Positions 21,828-33,479 of a stretch of DNA of 64,000 nt are shown here, piece by piece. A program made the position numbers and the translations under genes. A model generated the notes under the pieces. That model worked only from the letters and a program-made list of their open reading frames with translations. It did no database searches and was not told the origin of the DNA. The stretch's first letter is position 1, and every line of letters begins with the position of its first letter. The stretch comes from Diadema setosum (taxonomy: Eukaryota; Echinodermata; Echinoidea; Diadematoida; Diadematidae), in contig CM067062.1 of NCBI GenBank assembly GCA_033980235.1, forward strand, positions 17,700,301-17,764,300, written 5' to 3'.

Positions 21828-22760
21828 TGCCGTTACCATGGCAACGTACTTTCGGGTACTGTCGAAAAATGCGTCTTGCACATCTACAACCACAGGCACA
21901 CATCTGTACCAAGTTTCATGGAAATTGGGCAAAAACTGAGGAAGTAGTTTGCAACACAAAATTTTCCATCATTTTGGCTCATAATATGTGAGCTGTTACC
22001 ATGGCAACATACTTTTTGTCACTGTCAAGAAATGTGTCATGCTGACCTATATCCTAAGACAAACATTCAATATGAATTCCATGAGAATTGGAAGAACACT
22101 GATGAAGCAGTTTTGCCATGAAGCATTTTGCCCTATATTTTACCAATAACATGCCGTTACCATGGCAACGCACTTTTTGCCACTGCGGAAATATGTGTCT
22201 TGCACATTAACATATTCAGATGAACATCTGTACCTAATTTCATAAAAATTGATCAAAAACTGTGGGAGGAGTTCGCGACGCAAGATTTGTACCCATTTTT
22301 GCCCATAATATGCCGTTGCCATGGCAACGTACTTTTGGGTACTGTCAAAAAATACGTCTTGCACATCTACAACCCAAGGCACACATCTGTGCCAAGTTTT
22401 ATGGGAATCGGTTGAAAACTGAGGAAGTAGTTCGCGACGCAAGATTTGTACCCATTTTTGCCCATAATATGCCGTTACCATGGCAACGTACTTTTGGGTA
22501 CTGTCAAAATATACGTCTTGCACATCTACAACCCAAGGCACACATCTGTGCCAAGTTTTATGGGAATCGGTTGAAAACTGAGGAAGTAGTTCGCGACGCA
22601 AGATTTGTACCCATTTTTGCCCATAATATGCCGTTACCATGGCAACGTACTTTTGGGTACTGTCAAAAAATATGTCTTGCACATCTACAACCCAAGGCAC
22701 ACATCTGTGCCAAGTTTTATGGGAATCGGTTGAAAACTGAGGAAGTTGTTCGCGACGCAA
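21828..22760. repeat. tandem array of six ~159-bp units, each with an RFX X-box
   Basis: Each unit carries a 14-bp X-box palindrome at 21832, 21995, 22156, 22315, 22474 and 22633. Five read GTTACCATGGCAAC and the fourth is the perfect palindrome GTTGCCATGGCAAC. Spacing is 163, 161, 159, 159 and 159 bp. The last three units are nearly identical and the first three diverged, which points to recent expansion at the minisatellite end. 159 is 3 x 53, so frames stay open through units on both strands. Confidence 0.93.
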
Positions 22761-22767
22761 GATTTGC

Positions 22768-22866
22768 AACGGACCGACCGCCCGACCGACCGCCCGACCG
22801 ACCGCCCGACCGACCGACCGACCGCCCGACCGACCGCCCGACCGCCCGCCCGACCGACCGACTGTC
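22768..22866. repeat. (CCGACCGACCGCC)n-type GC-rich microsatellite
   Basis: Alternating GACC/GCCC tetramers next to the element's terminal inverted repeat; the second copy has the same tract at about 61593-61673. It yields Asp-Arg-Pro-Thr and Gly-Arg-Ser pseudo-peptides. Confidence 0.95.
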
Positions 22867-22919
22867 CGCTGATTCCTATATACCCCCTTCAAACTTCGTT
22901 TGGCGGGGGTATAAATATC

Positions 22920-24380
22920 CTGACTGAACATAGAGAATGATGAAGTCATTACAGATGAATTAACAAACATATCTGGGAGGTCTCACAAAATGTCTATAAA
23001 ATACAATTTCGACACCATGTTTCACACTGACCTGAATAAACAGAGTAAAAAGCAAACAAACAGAATGTTAGAGTTTTTCATCCAAAACAGACCTGAAAAA
23101 AAAAAAATGGGAAGAATATTAGATTTTCCAATAGTTTCACAAATTAGAAATATCAGTTGCAATTGTGTTATCAAATTGTCAGCAGTGATAATATCATCGT
23201 CCCACAGGTCTACCAATACAATGTACCAAAAAAAAAAAAGAAAATCATTCAATTTCCTTTTATGACATGATATAATCCACAATAAGATGTACCCATTACA
23301 AAGTATTGCTTACTCTTGTAATCTGCAGCTGTCATTGCAATGATGAATTCATGGGGGAAAAAGATTCCATTTGCTACAAAATCATCAATAAAAAAAAAAA
23401 ACATGAATTTTACAATAAGGCCTATATTTGGATATAATCTCATAGAACAGTTGTGAGGTGATAATATTACTGCCTTATCACATTTGCACATGTAATTAGT
23501 AAAAATTCAGTTTAAAAATTAGTTTGATTTTGATGAATCTTCTATTACTCTAGTTATAAATGTCAAACTTGAACATAATGTGGAAATTCATTTGAACTAT
23601 TTCTGTGCCAGGAACTTTGGACAGTGTATACAATACTGGAAGCACATTCCTGAACAGAAATTATACATAATGTTTTTGTTCTTCCTGCACATGCTAAAGT
23701 TTCAGTTGATCATGTGACGTACATTATGTGCTTAATGAAGAGATGGGAAAAAAAGGGGAGGGATCTGAAAATGTAAAAAAAACTTATGGCAGATGGTCTT
23801 TTTCAGCATTTTTAGCCAGTATATACTTTGGGCACGCAAGACGAAGAGGCAAAGAGAGAGAAAGAAGGGAAAAAATGGTGGGGGGGGGGGGTGGCAAGGA
23901 GGGATTCGACACAGAAGACAAGACAAGTATCACATGCGATGAGGATTAGAGCGGGTTATTTTGAGTTACTTCAGGGGCCTAGACTAAACTCCCTTTACTC
24001 ATCCCCAGTCCCTCACAGGATTAAGGGCGAATCCTCACTCGGATTATCTGCCCACTGCAACAATCTGCCATAATTTATGTATTAAAAGGAGGTTGGGGGA
24101 AGGGGGCAGAGAAGAACCAGGAAAAAAAATAAGGAATAATAAAGCATAAAATCTTGTCAATCACATTGCCTATGACTATCATTTTGCATTCTTTTCAGAT
24201 TGATTTGATCAAGATGGATGGTTAGATTAAAATTGATTGAAAAAAATGATTGAAATAAAGCCTGTAGAACAGCTCTATACTGGAGATAATGGCGTGGAAG
24301 AATGCTATAACACTAAAATATATAACAGAAGTAGACCAGTGACAGAATTCTTCCTGTTATACACAGGCAAATCTAAAAAT
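22920..24380. other. unassigned AT-rich intergenic
   Basis: About 1.4 kb, AT-rich, with A-runs near 23098, 23228 and 23390 and a G11 run near 23880. No gene or repeat family recognised. Confidence 0.5.
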
Positions 24381-24381
24381 A

Positions 24382-24474
24382 TTAACCCATTGAAGATGGA
24401 CTGGATTTCCTGTAACATGCATTTCCCATTTACCTCAGCCCGAGAATATTCACGACTAGTCGTCAACAGGTTAA
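24382..24474. mobile_element. family B 93-bp TTAA element, copy 1 (diverged)
   Basis: Begins TTAACCCATTGAAGATGG and ends CGTCAACAGGTTAA, exactly 93 bp TTAA to TTAA, the same length as the copy at 49952-50044. It retains CATTTCCCAT and CAGCCCGAG but its central palindrome is degraded. Confidence 0.75.
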
Positions 24475-24945
24475 ACACAATGCCTTAATATCATAGTACC
24501 CCCCAATTTTTCTAATTTTAAACAAAAAATCTATCACAAATATTGTCATATAATTCTTTGGCTGGTGGTCATCAGCCTATTAGATTGGCTTACAGTTTCA
24601 TACACTGACACAGAGAAGAAAGAGATATTAATATTCATAGACATTGTCGACTTGTGAAGATACAAAATAGAAATATGATTTTGAAAGGCTTATAGAGGAC
24701 TTTGATGAGGGCCACATAACACGCAATAGACAGCTAACATATAAATGATCAAATGGGACTAGGACAATTTCCACTGTCCCCTGTTCCTGTTAAATATCAT
24801 GTTCAATAGGTTGTAAATGTTAACCTAGTACCCTATTGTTAAACAATATGTAATTTGCCAAATGTAGAGGTGTACCAATAATTTTGTATTCTGTATTACC
24901 TTCTGTTGATGTAAATAAAGTATAATTACAATGAATTGAATGCCT
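24475..24945 (+). other. unassigned; possible non-LTR element tail or 3' UTR-like end
   Basis: The segment ends in GTAAATAAAGTATAATTAC followed by AATGAATTGAATG. A polyadenylation-like AATAAA plus a short A/T-rich repeat is how many LINE-type insertions or transcript 3' ends look. No reverse transcriptase sequence is visible upstream. Confidence 0.2.
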
Positions 24946-25400
24946 TCTTTTACAATGGAAAACAGAGATATAAATAAGAGAAGACATTGGGGAGAAATGG
25001 AAAAGGAAAGTTCAAGAGGTCAAACATCTTTACCCCATCCCCCCTCCTTCAGCACAATTTAGGAGCTGTTTTGATGCTTTCCACAGCACGAGCTTGATAT
25101 GCAAGCTCGCTATCTACAGTACTTGCTATGCCATCGATCAACCATTGACATTTATTTCCTACTTACACTTTTTTTTTAAGAGAGGCAGAGTTATGATCAG
25201 CTATTTCAGTGACTGTAAACACTGAGAGAAGAATTCAAACAGAATTGACTGCATTCCTTCAACACAAATAAATCCATCAAAAGTATTTGCATTGTGGCGG
25301 GAATTACGGTGACAATAAATGCGGGGAACACCATGATCCCACCATTAATCACAAATAACATTCCGTACACTGCTTTCAGGGATATTCCTAAGGCAGTGGT
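24946..25400. other. unassigned intergenic
   Basis: Ordinary sequence, no gene recognised. Confidence 0.45.
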
Positions 25401-25402
25401 GC

Positions 25403-25699
25403 CTAAAGGGGACATCTCACTGAGCGACGAATGTTTGCGAATGTAGCGAATTTTAAGTTTCATCAGGGTTCGTTAACAGTTGCAATCAAATTCGCAGTTA
25501 GTTTTCATTGTCGCAAACAGTTTTTCTTGTTGCAAAGAAATTTAGACATGTTTAATATTTCTTTACAACAAATCGCGACAAGGAAAACTGTTCGCGACAA
25601 TGAAAACTGCTCACGATTTTGATTGCAACTATTTATGAACCCTGACAAAACATAAAATTTGCTAAAATTTGCATCATTCAGTGAGATTACCCCCTTAAA
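25403..25699. mobile_element. foldback element (family G)
   Basis: The left end CTAAAGGGGACATCTCACTG is mirrored by the right end CAGTGAGATTACCCCCTTAA. Inside, GTTGCAATCAAATTCGCAGT and TTTTCATTGTCGC each recur inverted, so nearly the whole 297 bp folds back. The sequence alternates TCGC/GCGA words. Only one copy is in the window, and the degenerate TTAA-like edges resemble families A-D. Confidence 0.75.
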
Positions 25700-26760
25700 G
25701 ATTTGCATTAAATTTGAGAAAAAAAAAATGAGTTAATCATAAACCCCATTCTACTCTAAATCTAGGCTCACAACAATAGTCCATAAGCACAAGCACCGTT
25801 AGTGTACCCTTCCAGGATGCAATGACCATAAGTGGTACCCACTGGGTGCACCAAGCACCCAGAGGCATACAGGATGGAGAGGGCTGGCCTTTGACCTTTG
25901 CCCACTGGCAAAATGGTTGGATCAAAACTTGGGGAAAAATATGACTAAACTATTCAAAATTCTGGCAGAACAGTTCCAATCAAGGGCTTACCCATCTACA
26001 ATGTTATAGTTACACATTTTTTGGATAGATTCCTGTCCAACATACTCTTGGGCACCATTGGATATCCTAACAGCATGTAAAGGTACCCCTAGGCAAACCA
26101 AGGGCATCCAAAGACACCCTTGGGTATCACTCGGCACCTTCAGGAATCCCTCCAGCATGGTATGACCTAAATAGACAGTCCACAGCAACAGATGGACACC
26201 TTCAACAGACACCATGACTTGACTGGGGAGGTCTGGCCCAATAGCACAGTCAATGTTCTGCGCTAAATTATTCTTCAAAAATATGCAATGGCACTTTACT
26301 CATATCCTCACCCTTTCTTGCATTCATTCTTTTAACAGTTACTGGTAAACATCTCACAAATGAAAGGATACAACTAAAGTCTATGAGATAAAAGACCTCT
26401 CTTCAGTGGCAATGCAAATCACTCGCAAAATTTGAAGTGCATTCGGCAAGCTTTAAGTTGTGACCTTCTCAATAATTTGACAGCGGATAACATCCTTCCA
26501 TTCATACACAATACTCACGGTGCATTTTGATTCTGTACAGTTTCCCCATCAGCAAGACAGAGCAGACAAAACCTGACACAACTTAACACGGCTGCACCTA
26601 AATGTAAAGCTCCTACCTAAAAGTGGCAAAGGCCACAAACTTCGACGTAATGATACAATATGGAAAAAAAAAGATGAGAAGCCATAGAGTCACGACACTA
26701 TTTGGCAAATAGGTAAGAAGCCGTAATTGTCCTTCCCCTCCCTTAGTTAACCACAGTAGT
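25700..26760. other. unassigned intergenic
   Basis: Contains imprecise repeats of CACCC/GGTACCC words (25800-26160). No exon or known repeat recognised. The 96-codon minus frame has no motif. Confidence 0.4.
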
Positions 26761-26764
26761 CTAC

Positions 26765-27330
26765 TTTACATACAGGATGCCAAGTCTGAGTTTTCACTTT
26801 CTTAAACCTTCAGCATCCTTGGCGCTTGCGCGTCATATAAAGCCATGCAAAATGGCAGTGGGTGTTTTGGCTATTTTGAAGAAGAATATTTCAGTTCCAT
26901 GCCTCCTCCACACCTCAGCTAACTCACACACTCTTCAGATTCATAGGCAGTTACCATGGCGATATCGCCATCTAGTCCTGCCGTTGGACGATCTGTATTT
27001 ACCACTGTCCAGTTTCTGTCCTCCATCAGACCATTTCTAGCATATGATAATGGTTGTAGGATCTTGACGAAGGAAGATAACATGGCACACGTCAGGCTGG
27101 CTTCCTCGGGGTCCGTCGTCCCTTACCGTTTCCATCACACGGCTTCTTCGCTGTGACAGCAACGTTTAATTTGGAGTTATTCAAGACTTCCACTGGCACC
27201 CAACCCTCGCTGCCGGGCCCACCCACCGCCAGGGCTGATTCACTCTATCAGGTCCAATTTGCTCTAGAAATGCCTAAAATTTAGGGGTCAAACGAGGTAA
27301 TAATGGCGTAATTTCCTCCTTCATTCCCCG
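26765..27330. promoter_or_regulatory. candidate conserved non-coding block
   Basis: High-complexity block with an X-box-like GTTACCATGGCGAT (26950-26963) running into the palindrome GGCGATATCGCC, AAAATGGCAG, GTTTAATTTGGAG near 27165 and CTCTATCAGGTCC. Adjacent 60-90 codon frames have no domain. Regulatory role inferred. Confidence 0.33.
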
Positions 27331-28860
27331 CATTCACTTGCCCGTGGAGTTCAAGCAGTCCGTGATGCTTTGGGCATTATATCACTCTCCTTCTCTTGCT
27401 TCAAACATGGAGTTGTTCTCACTACCATATTGTTCTCCACTTCACCAGTCGCCCTCTCTCTTCCCCCTTTCTACCTACCCAGAATTCTGCTGGGACCCAC
27501 CTTCCCACAGCTGCAAACAATCTGCGCCCCAATCTTCCGCCCTGGTCCGCAGCCAAACAAGTTTTATCAGCCAATTACATCCTCAAATCATTTTTGTCCA
27601 TGCTTGCCTGACAATTGCTATCATGAATGGCCCATTATTTTGACCACCAAGACGAAAGAACAGGTTTTCCTCTCTCGCGACAGCAAAACGCAGCCCTCTA
27701 TCCATGTCGCCAATCTTGATTGCAGTAAAAAGTGAGAAGGAATCATGCTCGTTTCCTGATAAACACTCGGAAAAAGGGCATCTACTCCATCTCTTTCACA
27801 TTTGAAGTTACAGAGTTTGAATAGCATGAATGAAGGAGCGCTGATTTCTTGGAAGCTCACTTTTGATGAGTTGTGGTACATGACAATACAGACAAAAGAG
27901 CCACTAATTCTAACCCGTGTTCCCCTATCAAGTAAGGTCAACAACTAAGAACATGTGGTTCTTTTATACATCAACAACTCAGCAGAGAAAGAAATTAATT
28001 TCATCCACAAGTGTCCATTAGGACCATAGTTTGAGTATTGCCCAACCCCAAGTAAGTGCATGTAAGTTATCATTTGACACAAAACACTGAGTTAGGAGGA
28101 TAACAACAGTACCAATGGGTGACAGCTTCACAGAATTGATATGGGAAACAAGGAATGCCATAATTTTCACGAAAAAATATCAGTCAAAAGTATGATCTGT
28201 ATACAAGATGACATTTTCATCAAATTTCAAACCCTTATGAAGTAATGAATTTGAAGTTTGAATAGATTGGGATGGGGCATTTAGCTGTCACAGCTGATAT
28301 CCAAGACATGAAAATGAATGATTGCAGCATCCTTTGGACCCACGTGTCACTCAAGAAGCCACTAGAGACACAGTGATGGAAAAAAAAAAAGATCATATGT
28401 TGCAGAAACTTGATCTGCGCGACACAAAGGGGGAGCAGCCAGTGTTACAGTTTGCTTTCAGCGCGGGGGAAAACAGGATTTTGATGTTGGAAGTTCCTGT
28501 CTCCCCCAAGTATGTATCGCCAATGCTTCACGGTGCATTTCCCCCGTCATCATGACCCACTTTCAACATTTTTTACCTGCCATGAAAACGATACCGACCC
28601 TGTTGGCCCGCTCTCCCATCACATAGGAGTCATCTCGATATGCTTTCTTTTGCCATGGCAGCTTTCACCATCAGCAAGATTCCTCCCCATCCCCCACCAT
28701 CCCCCCCCCCCCCATCATAGCTTTCCTCGTCTCTATGTAATACCTTCAGGCCACGATAAGACACCTGCTTTTCTGAGCTGATAGATGCGTATCTCGCAGG
28801 GCATCCAGGTATTTCTGACAAGATAATGCGGCCCCTAATCTCCCTCTAAGCATTCTGCAG
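27331..28860. other. unassigned; pyrimidine-rich then AT-rich
   Basis: 27380-27560 is C/T-rich, 27760-28320 AT-rich, and a C13 run lies at 28701-28713. Overlapping Ser/Pro-rich frames reflect composition. No gene supported. Confidence 0.4.
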
Positions 28861-28879
28861 GGGGAGGAAGAAAAAAAAA

Positions 28880-29110
28880 AGTCGCCTGCATTACCGGAGC
28901 CCCTCCGAGATAAAGATGATGATCGCCGCGGTGATGACAATTTCTCCCTTACCGCCAACGCCCGTCAGAATGGAGAATGGGAAAGGAAGAGGGGGGAAAC
29001 CCTCTTAGGATGCTACAGTCTCCCCGCATCTTTAGCCTTTCTACGAAATATCTTATCTCTTCCGTCAATTATTATCCCTGAACCTGTTGGGCTTACCCAT
29101 GTCCTCAGGT
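28880..29110. promoter_or_regulatory. candidate conserved non-coding block
   Basis: CpG-rich unique segment with GCATTACCGGAG, GAGATAAAGATGATGATCGC, TTACCGCCAACGCCC and TCAATTATTATCC. Flanked by poly-C and A-runs. Regulatory role inferred. Confidence 0.33.
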
Positions 29111-30330
29111 ATCGTCCATTACAGCGGCATCTCCCTCCCCCCCCCCCCCCAATCTTTCCCTTGCTTTCCTCTCTCCCTACCTGCCTGACATGTTAGTTCT
29201 GCCTGGTGTCATCTTCCAGCAATTTCCAAGCCTGCAGCTTTCCCCTCCCCCCCCCCCAATAATAAAAATAAAAAGAAGAAAAACAAAAGAAGAATGGAAA
29301 AAAAAAAACTTGTCCTACACACGAAAGTGAGACAAGGAATATAAGTTCCAGTGCCACCTTTGACCATTCTGCATCAAGATTGAATTATCTTCATCTAGCT
29401 GTCCATTCATAAATTTTTTTATTAATTATTATCATTATTAATTTTCTTCTTTTTTTGAGAATGTTCTCCCTGCCCTTCATGAAAAATATTCAAAATTCTA
29501 CCTGTAATAGCATTGTCTGAAAATGAAGCCGGAGGATGAAATTGTTAACCTGGCTGGCCAGTATGTTTGAGACATGACAAGATATGAGCATATAAAACTG
29601 AAATACCACTAGAATCATCTATCTGATTATTACAATAGTGGGTCAGTTGTTGGCCATAGCATCTCTCTCCACTACCTGTAGTCATCCAGTTTTCTTCCAC
29701 TATATCTACACATATCATTCATCAGATTCATGGTCTCTCTGCTCCCCCCCCCCCCACTAACCCGGTATTCTTCCTCTTCCTCTTCCACCTCTTCCTCCCA
29801 TCCTCCTAAAATTTCTGGTTATCTACTCATCTATCCCTACCCCTTTTCTCCTTCACACCCTTTTCTCCTTCACACACCTGATTCTTATCCAAAGTCTCTA
29901 ATTTATCTTTTCTGCTCACAGAATTTCTTCCTTCTCGTAAACTCGGGCTCAGCTTCGGCTCAACTATGCTTGTTTCAAATCGCCACCTGACTCGCTGATA
30001 TCCTCTTAATGGCGGGGGTGAATTACAATCTGCATATTATTGGGTTTCAAAGCAACAGGAGGTTTTGACAGTGATCAAAGTATTTCCAAGAGTAAGATAT
30101 TACAGAATCATCTCCTTATTCAACATCGCTCTTCTTATGCACCAGTCACCTCAGCATATTCTACTGTCCATCCACCTCACTGTTCTTTACACAACAATGC
30201 CATCCTGGAGTATTCCCCCTACCCCACCATCCATCTCATCTATGTATGCACAGCCTGATCTTCTCCAACAGAAATGATGCGGTCCCCTCCCTTCTTCCCC
30301 CTCCCGCCCCACCCCCTCTCTCCTGATATT
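29111..30330. other. unassigned; C-runs and A/T-runs
   Basis: C14 near 29140, C12 near 29248, C12 near 29745, and a pyrimidine-rich segment 29760-29880. No gene recognised. Confidence 0.45.
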
Positions 30331-30829
30331 AATCTGAGTGATTCTCAATGCTCCTGCGCGATGATGACACAGGATGCCTTGGAATCCGGTGGCCATTTTA
30401 GAGGGATTAAGCGGAGGTAAGGTAGAGGCTGAGAGTGACATCCCTTGGGCTGCTCACGTTCCCCGTTAGAGATCTCCCCCATCACTCCAGTTATCTCTAT
30501 CTCCTTATACACTCGTCATATCAGAGTGGGGTTTAGTATCATTCCACATTTTGCACTGACCTTGTGTTCTTTCTCATCATCGCACACATAATAAAATGCA
30601 CTGATCTATACGTTGCTGCCATCATATATTTTCTCTTTCTCTCTAAATACAAACTATCCCAGTCTTCACTTCCACCTAAAGCCCAACATGGCATTTGTAT
30701 TTTGCACTCACTATTACTGCTGCCCGTGCATCATCCTTTTGTGTGCTACATGGTATACGTCCTTCTACCCATAACATCAATACCTTCACTTGCTAAGCAT
30801 GCACAAATCCTCCTACCAGTGGGCCTGAA
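30331..30829. other. unassigned; weak regulatory-like segment
   Basis: 30335-30450 is balanced (CTGCGCGATGATGAC, GGGATTAAGCGGAGG) and may be a small regulatory block. The rest is T-rich. Confidence 0.25.
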
Positions 30830-31029
30830 TACTGTAAAAGTGGATATTTTCTCGCGACTGATTTTTCACGCTAGGACGCGTAAGAAAAAATTTTGTGTGT
30901 TTTTAATTCCGCGGAGTCAAGACATCAACAACTGGAACATATATGGCAAGCAAAAATATTCGCATGCTTTTATTTTTTGCACTAGCTTCTGGTTGTGCGA
31001 AATGCGCGAAAATTTCCACTTTTACAGTA
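30830..31029. mobile_element. MITE family E, copy 2
   Basis: Begins TACTGTAAAAGTGGA and ends with the inverse TCCACTTTTACAGTA, 200 bp in all. Internal words CGCGAAAATTTCC and AATTCCGCGGA are typical of the family. It lies inside a 202-codon plus-strand frame, which is therefore spurious. Confidence 0.85.
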
Positions 31030-31855
31030 TATCACTGCATGCACAAATACAGCATCAAGCAGAAGCTTCATTAAATTATTACGAAGAAAAAGATACTTTT
31101 GTAGTTGATCTTTCAGTGTATGGATTACAGGCTAACTGTATTATCAATCATATTATAAAAGGATTCATATGATCTTATACAAATCACAGTAACAACTCCA
31201 AGCCCCGCACTTCATCCACACACCCATAACGCAGCAAAAATTACACAAGACAGCGCATAAAATGCAACACATGAACAGCGCACCAGTAAATCATGGCAAA
31301 AAAAGGAAAATGAAGAAAGATATAAAAAGCTTTCCACTTACTTCTATTTATTGCATTTGCTGTTGTGAAGAGATCTGAACCCGTCTCGGATGCCTGTAGG
31401 TGGGAAAGAAGAGGGGGGGGGGATAAAAAAAGAAAGCAAGTGAATAGAATGGAACAACGCAAGAAAGACGAGATGCATGCACGGATCGGACATATCTCAT
31501 AGAGTGTATCTTATTCCTACAGAAGTCTGTCAATTGACTTTAAACAAAGCACTGTCAGCGGCTGACCATCGTATCAAAAGAGACATTTCTGATATGAAAT
31601 CTGAGAATACCGTCTCACTCTGTCCCTCTCTCTCCCTTCCTCCCTTTGTCCCCTTTGAAGCTGGTGTGCGCAACATCATGAAGTCGCAGGGTTCAAATTT
31701 CGTGGGTTCGCAATATGGGGTAACTGGAATGGATGGTGCAAGTAACAAGTATTTGACAGAAAACAAAATAAGATCTTTCCAAGGATTAGATTTATAGTGC
31801 AGGAAGAGGAAAGTGCATATAACCTTAATTCTATGATTTACTGCCAGTCGCAGCA
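31030..31855. other. unassigned intergenic
   Basis: Mixed DNA with a G9 run near 31412. A 106-codon plus frame and a 115-codon minus frame overlap between 31477 and 31877 and show no motif. Confidence 0.4.
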
Positions 31856-32165
31856 ACGAGAGGGGGCTATCCGTCAAGTGTTGGGATAAAGGCTTGTTTG
31901 TGGGGGGAATGATGAATCGTCAGTTGGCGGAGATTGTGTTACGGTCGTCTCTGGAAATCAATACCGCCGCGCCGATTTTCTCCTGCATTATGTGGCATGT
32001 GTTATCCATGCAAATCTCGCATCTGTTGTGTGGCCAGACACCCTTTTTTTGTAGGTCTCTGGTCAAAGGAAAATGTATGTATACCTTGCAGGGATGACAG
32101 GAAGAGAGACCTTAAATATTGCTCTATTAAAGATGGCAAGTGAGTATCTGAACTGCAGGCCTTTT
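31856..32165. promoter_or_regulatory. candidate conserved non-coding block
   Basis: CpG-bearing segment with GATGAATCGTCAGTTGGCGG, GAAATCAATACCGCCGCGCC and TGCATTATGTGGC. Repeat-free until a C-run at about 32210. Regulatory role inferred. Confidence 0.33.
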
Positions 32166-32840
32166 CACATCCGGTGTCCACTGTCATAGATCTGACACTT
32201 ATGAGATCTTCCCCCCCCCCCCCCCACCCCCATACAAAGGCTTAACAACTGGATAAGAAGAAGAAGAAAAAAAGGAGGATGGGTGCAAATAATGGCAGGG
32301 GCACCTGTACTAAGGATGGGGTAATATGTAACCGACATCTTCTCACCATGCTGGATTAGACTACTTTTCATGCCTCTCGGTCACAGATTCCAAGGTAAAC
32401 TATACTAGAGGGACAGATCGAATCAATAAAACATCTCTGGTGTATCTCTTGTCACCTTTAACATCTCTATCTCTCTCTCCTCTCTCTCTCTACACACACA
32501 CACACACACATACACAGACACACATTGGGGGGGGGGGGGAGAATGAGACCCTAGAATAAAAAGTGTAGTCGGGCCTTGTTCCCGAGAACGAGAATATACA
32601 CAAAGCACTGACAAAAGTGGTAAGAGAAAGTCATACTGAAACTGTTCTAAATTTGAGTTGATGCACAGGCTGCAACTGCATTTAATCTTGGCCAAAGTTT
32701 CTCCTAACATGTAGACCTACCCCTTCTCTCTCTTCTTCTCATTGCTCCTTTTCTCAAGAATGAGGCACTACAACTTCACAAATAGCATCTAGTTTTTTTA
32801 ATACACTTTCTGGCAATCTTGCGCTATAAAGCAACAATAT
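32166..32840. other. unassigned; simple repeats
   Basis: C15 near 32211, a CT/CA microsatellite at 32465-32522 and G13 near 32527. No gene recognised. Confidence 0.5.
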
Positions 32841-32844
32841 GCAG

Positions 32845-33265
32845 TACACTCCCGCGCTCCTCAAATTGGCAGCATCCCACAGGTCTACATGTCAATGGCC
32901 TCCATGGAGAGCCAAAATGGTGATCATTACTAGTTTGTCACACAGGAGTGTTGGGAGGGTAAAGAGGGAATCACATCTCGTTCACAAAGTGTACCCTCCA
33001 ATTCCGGGGGAACAACGTCAAGTCTGCCGGGAAGGAGCCCTGGCGCATTATCCAATTCCACAGGAGGACACGGAAACATCACCCTGAATTGTCATTTGCT
33101 CGATTGGCTGAAATTGGATCATCATTATCGGAATTAACGATGCCCGACAACTGGAATCTCTGTTCACATGCGACCTCTGGGGAGAGGGAGGGATGGAGAG
33201 TTATGCGTCGCTGTAGGTGACTTGCCCACAGACGCTCTCTCTGGCTGATATATAGTGAGCCTAAC
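32845..33265. promoter_or_regulatory. candidate conserved non-coding block
   Basis: Unique balanced sequence, strongest at 32995-33175, with CAATTCCGGGGGAACAACG, GGCGCATTATCCAATTCC, GAATTGTCATTTGCTCG, CATTATCGGAATTAACG. No domain in any frame. Regulatory role inferred. Confidence 0.38.
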
Positions 33266-33279
33266 AAGCATCACACAGG

Positions 33280-33281
<2 letters not shown>

Positions 33282-33353
<72 letters not shown>

Positions 33354-33359
33354 CACACA
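33282..33359. repeat. (CA)n microsatellite
   Basis: CA array of about 78 bp with two G interruptions. Makes a Cys/Val-rich minus-strand pseudo-frame. Confidence 0.97.
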
Positions 33360-33479
33360 AGCAAGATGAACTACAAGAAGGTGAAAGGGACAAAAAAAGA
33401 ATAAAAACAAAAACAAGCTGTCCTCCTTGAGTGTAGGCTAACCCAAAGCAGAGGGAACCAGTCACAGTAATGCAGTTTG

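Larger units (their letters stand above)
21680..22914 (-). mobile_element. Helentron-like element, copy 1, with six X-box repeats
   Basis: Read on the minus strand the element starts TTATACCCCCGCCAAAC (complement of 22898-22914). It has a GC-rich (CGGTCGGGCGGT)n-like microsatellite (about 22770-22860), then six tandem units of about 159-163 bp, then the inverted subterminal copy of the start (21705-21721), a 6-bp-stem hairpin GTCGCT-GT-AGCGAC (21688-21701), and the terminal tetramer CTAG (21680-21683) followed by T. Subterminal inverted repeats, a core minisatellite, a 3' hairpin, CTAG and T-T flanks are the known hallmarks of non-autonomous Helentrons (HINE/DINE-1), and the tandem core matches what I recall of sea urchin Tsp and bivalve pearl elements. 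No Rep/helicase is encoded. The 221- and 276-codon frames across it are repeat artefacts. Confidence 0.8.

Noticed and set aside
22140..22970. 276-codon minus-strand frame and 221-codon plus-strand frame
   Set aside because: They run through the 159-bp tandem units and the GACC/GCCC microsatellite. The repeated peptides are translations of a non-coding mobile element.
30564..31172. 202-codon plus-strand frame
   Set aside because: One third of it is a TACTGTA-ended MITE (30830-31029), and no domain or codon bias is visible.
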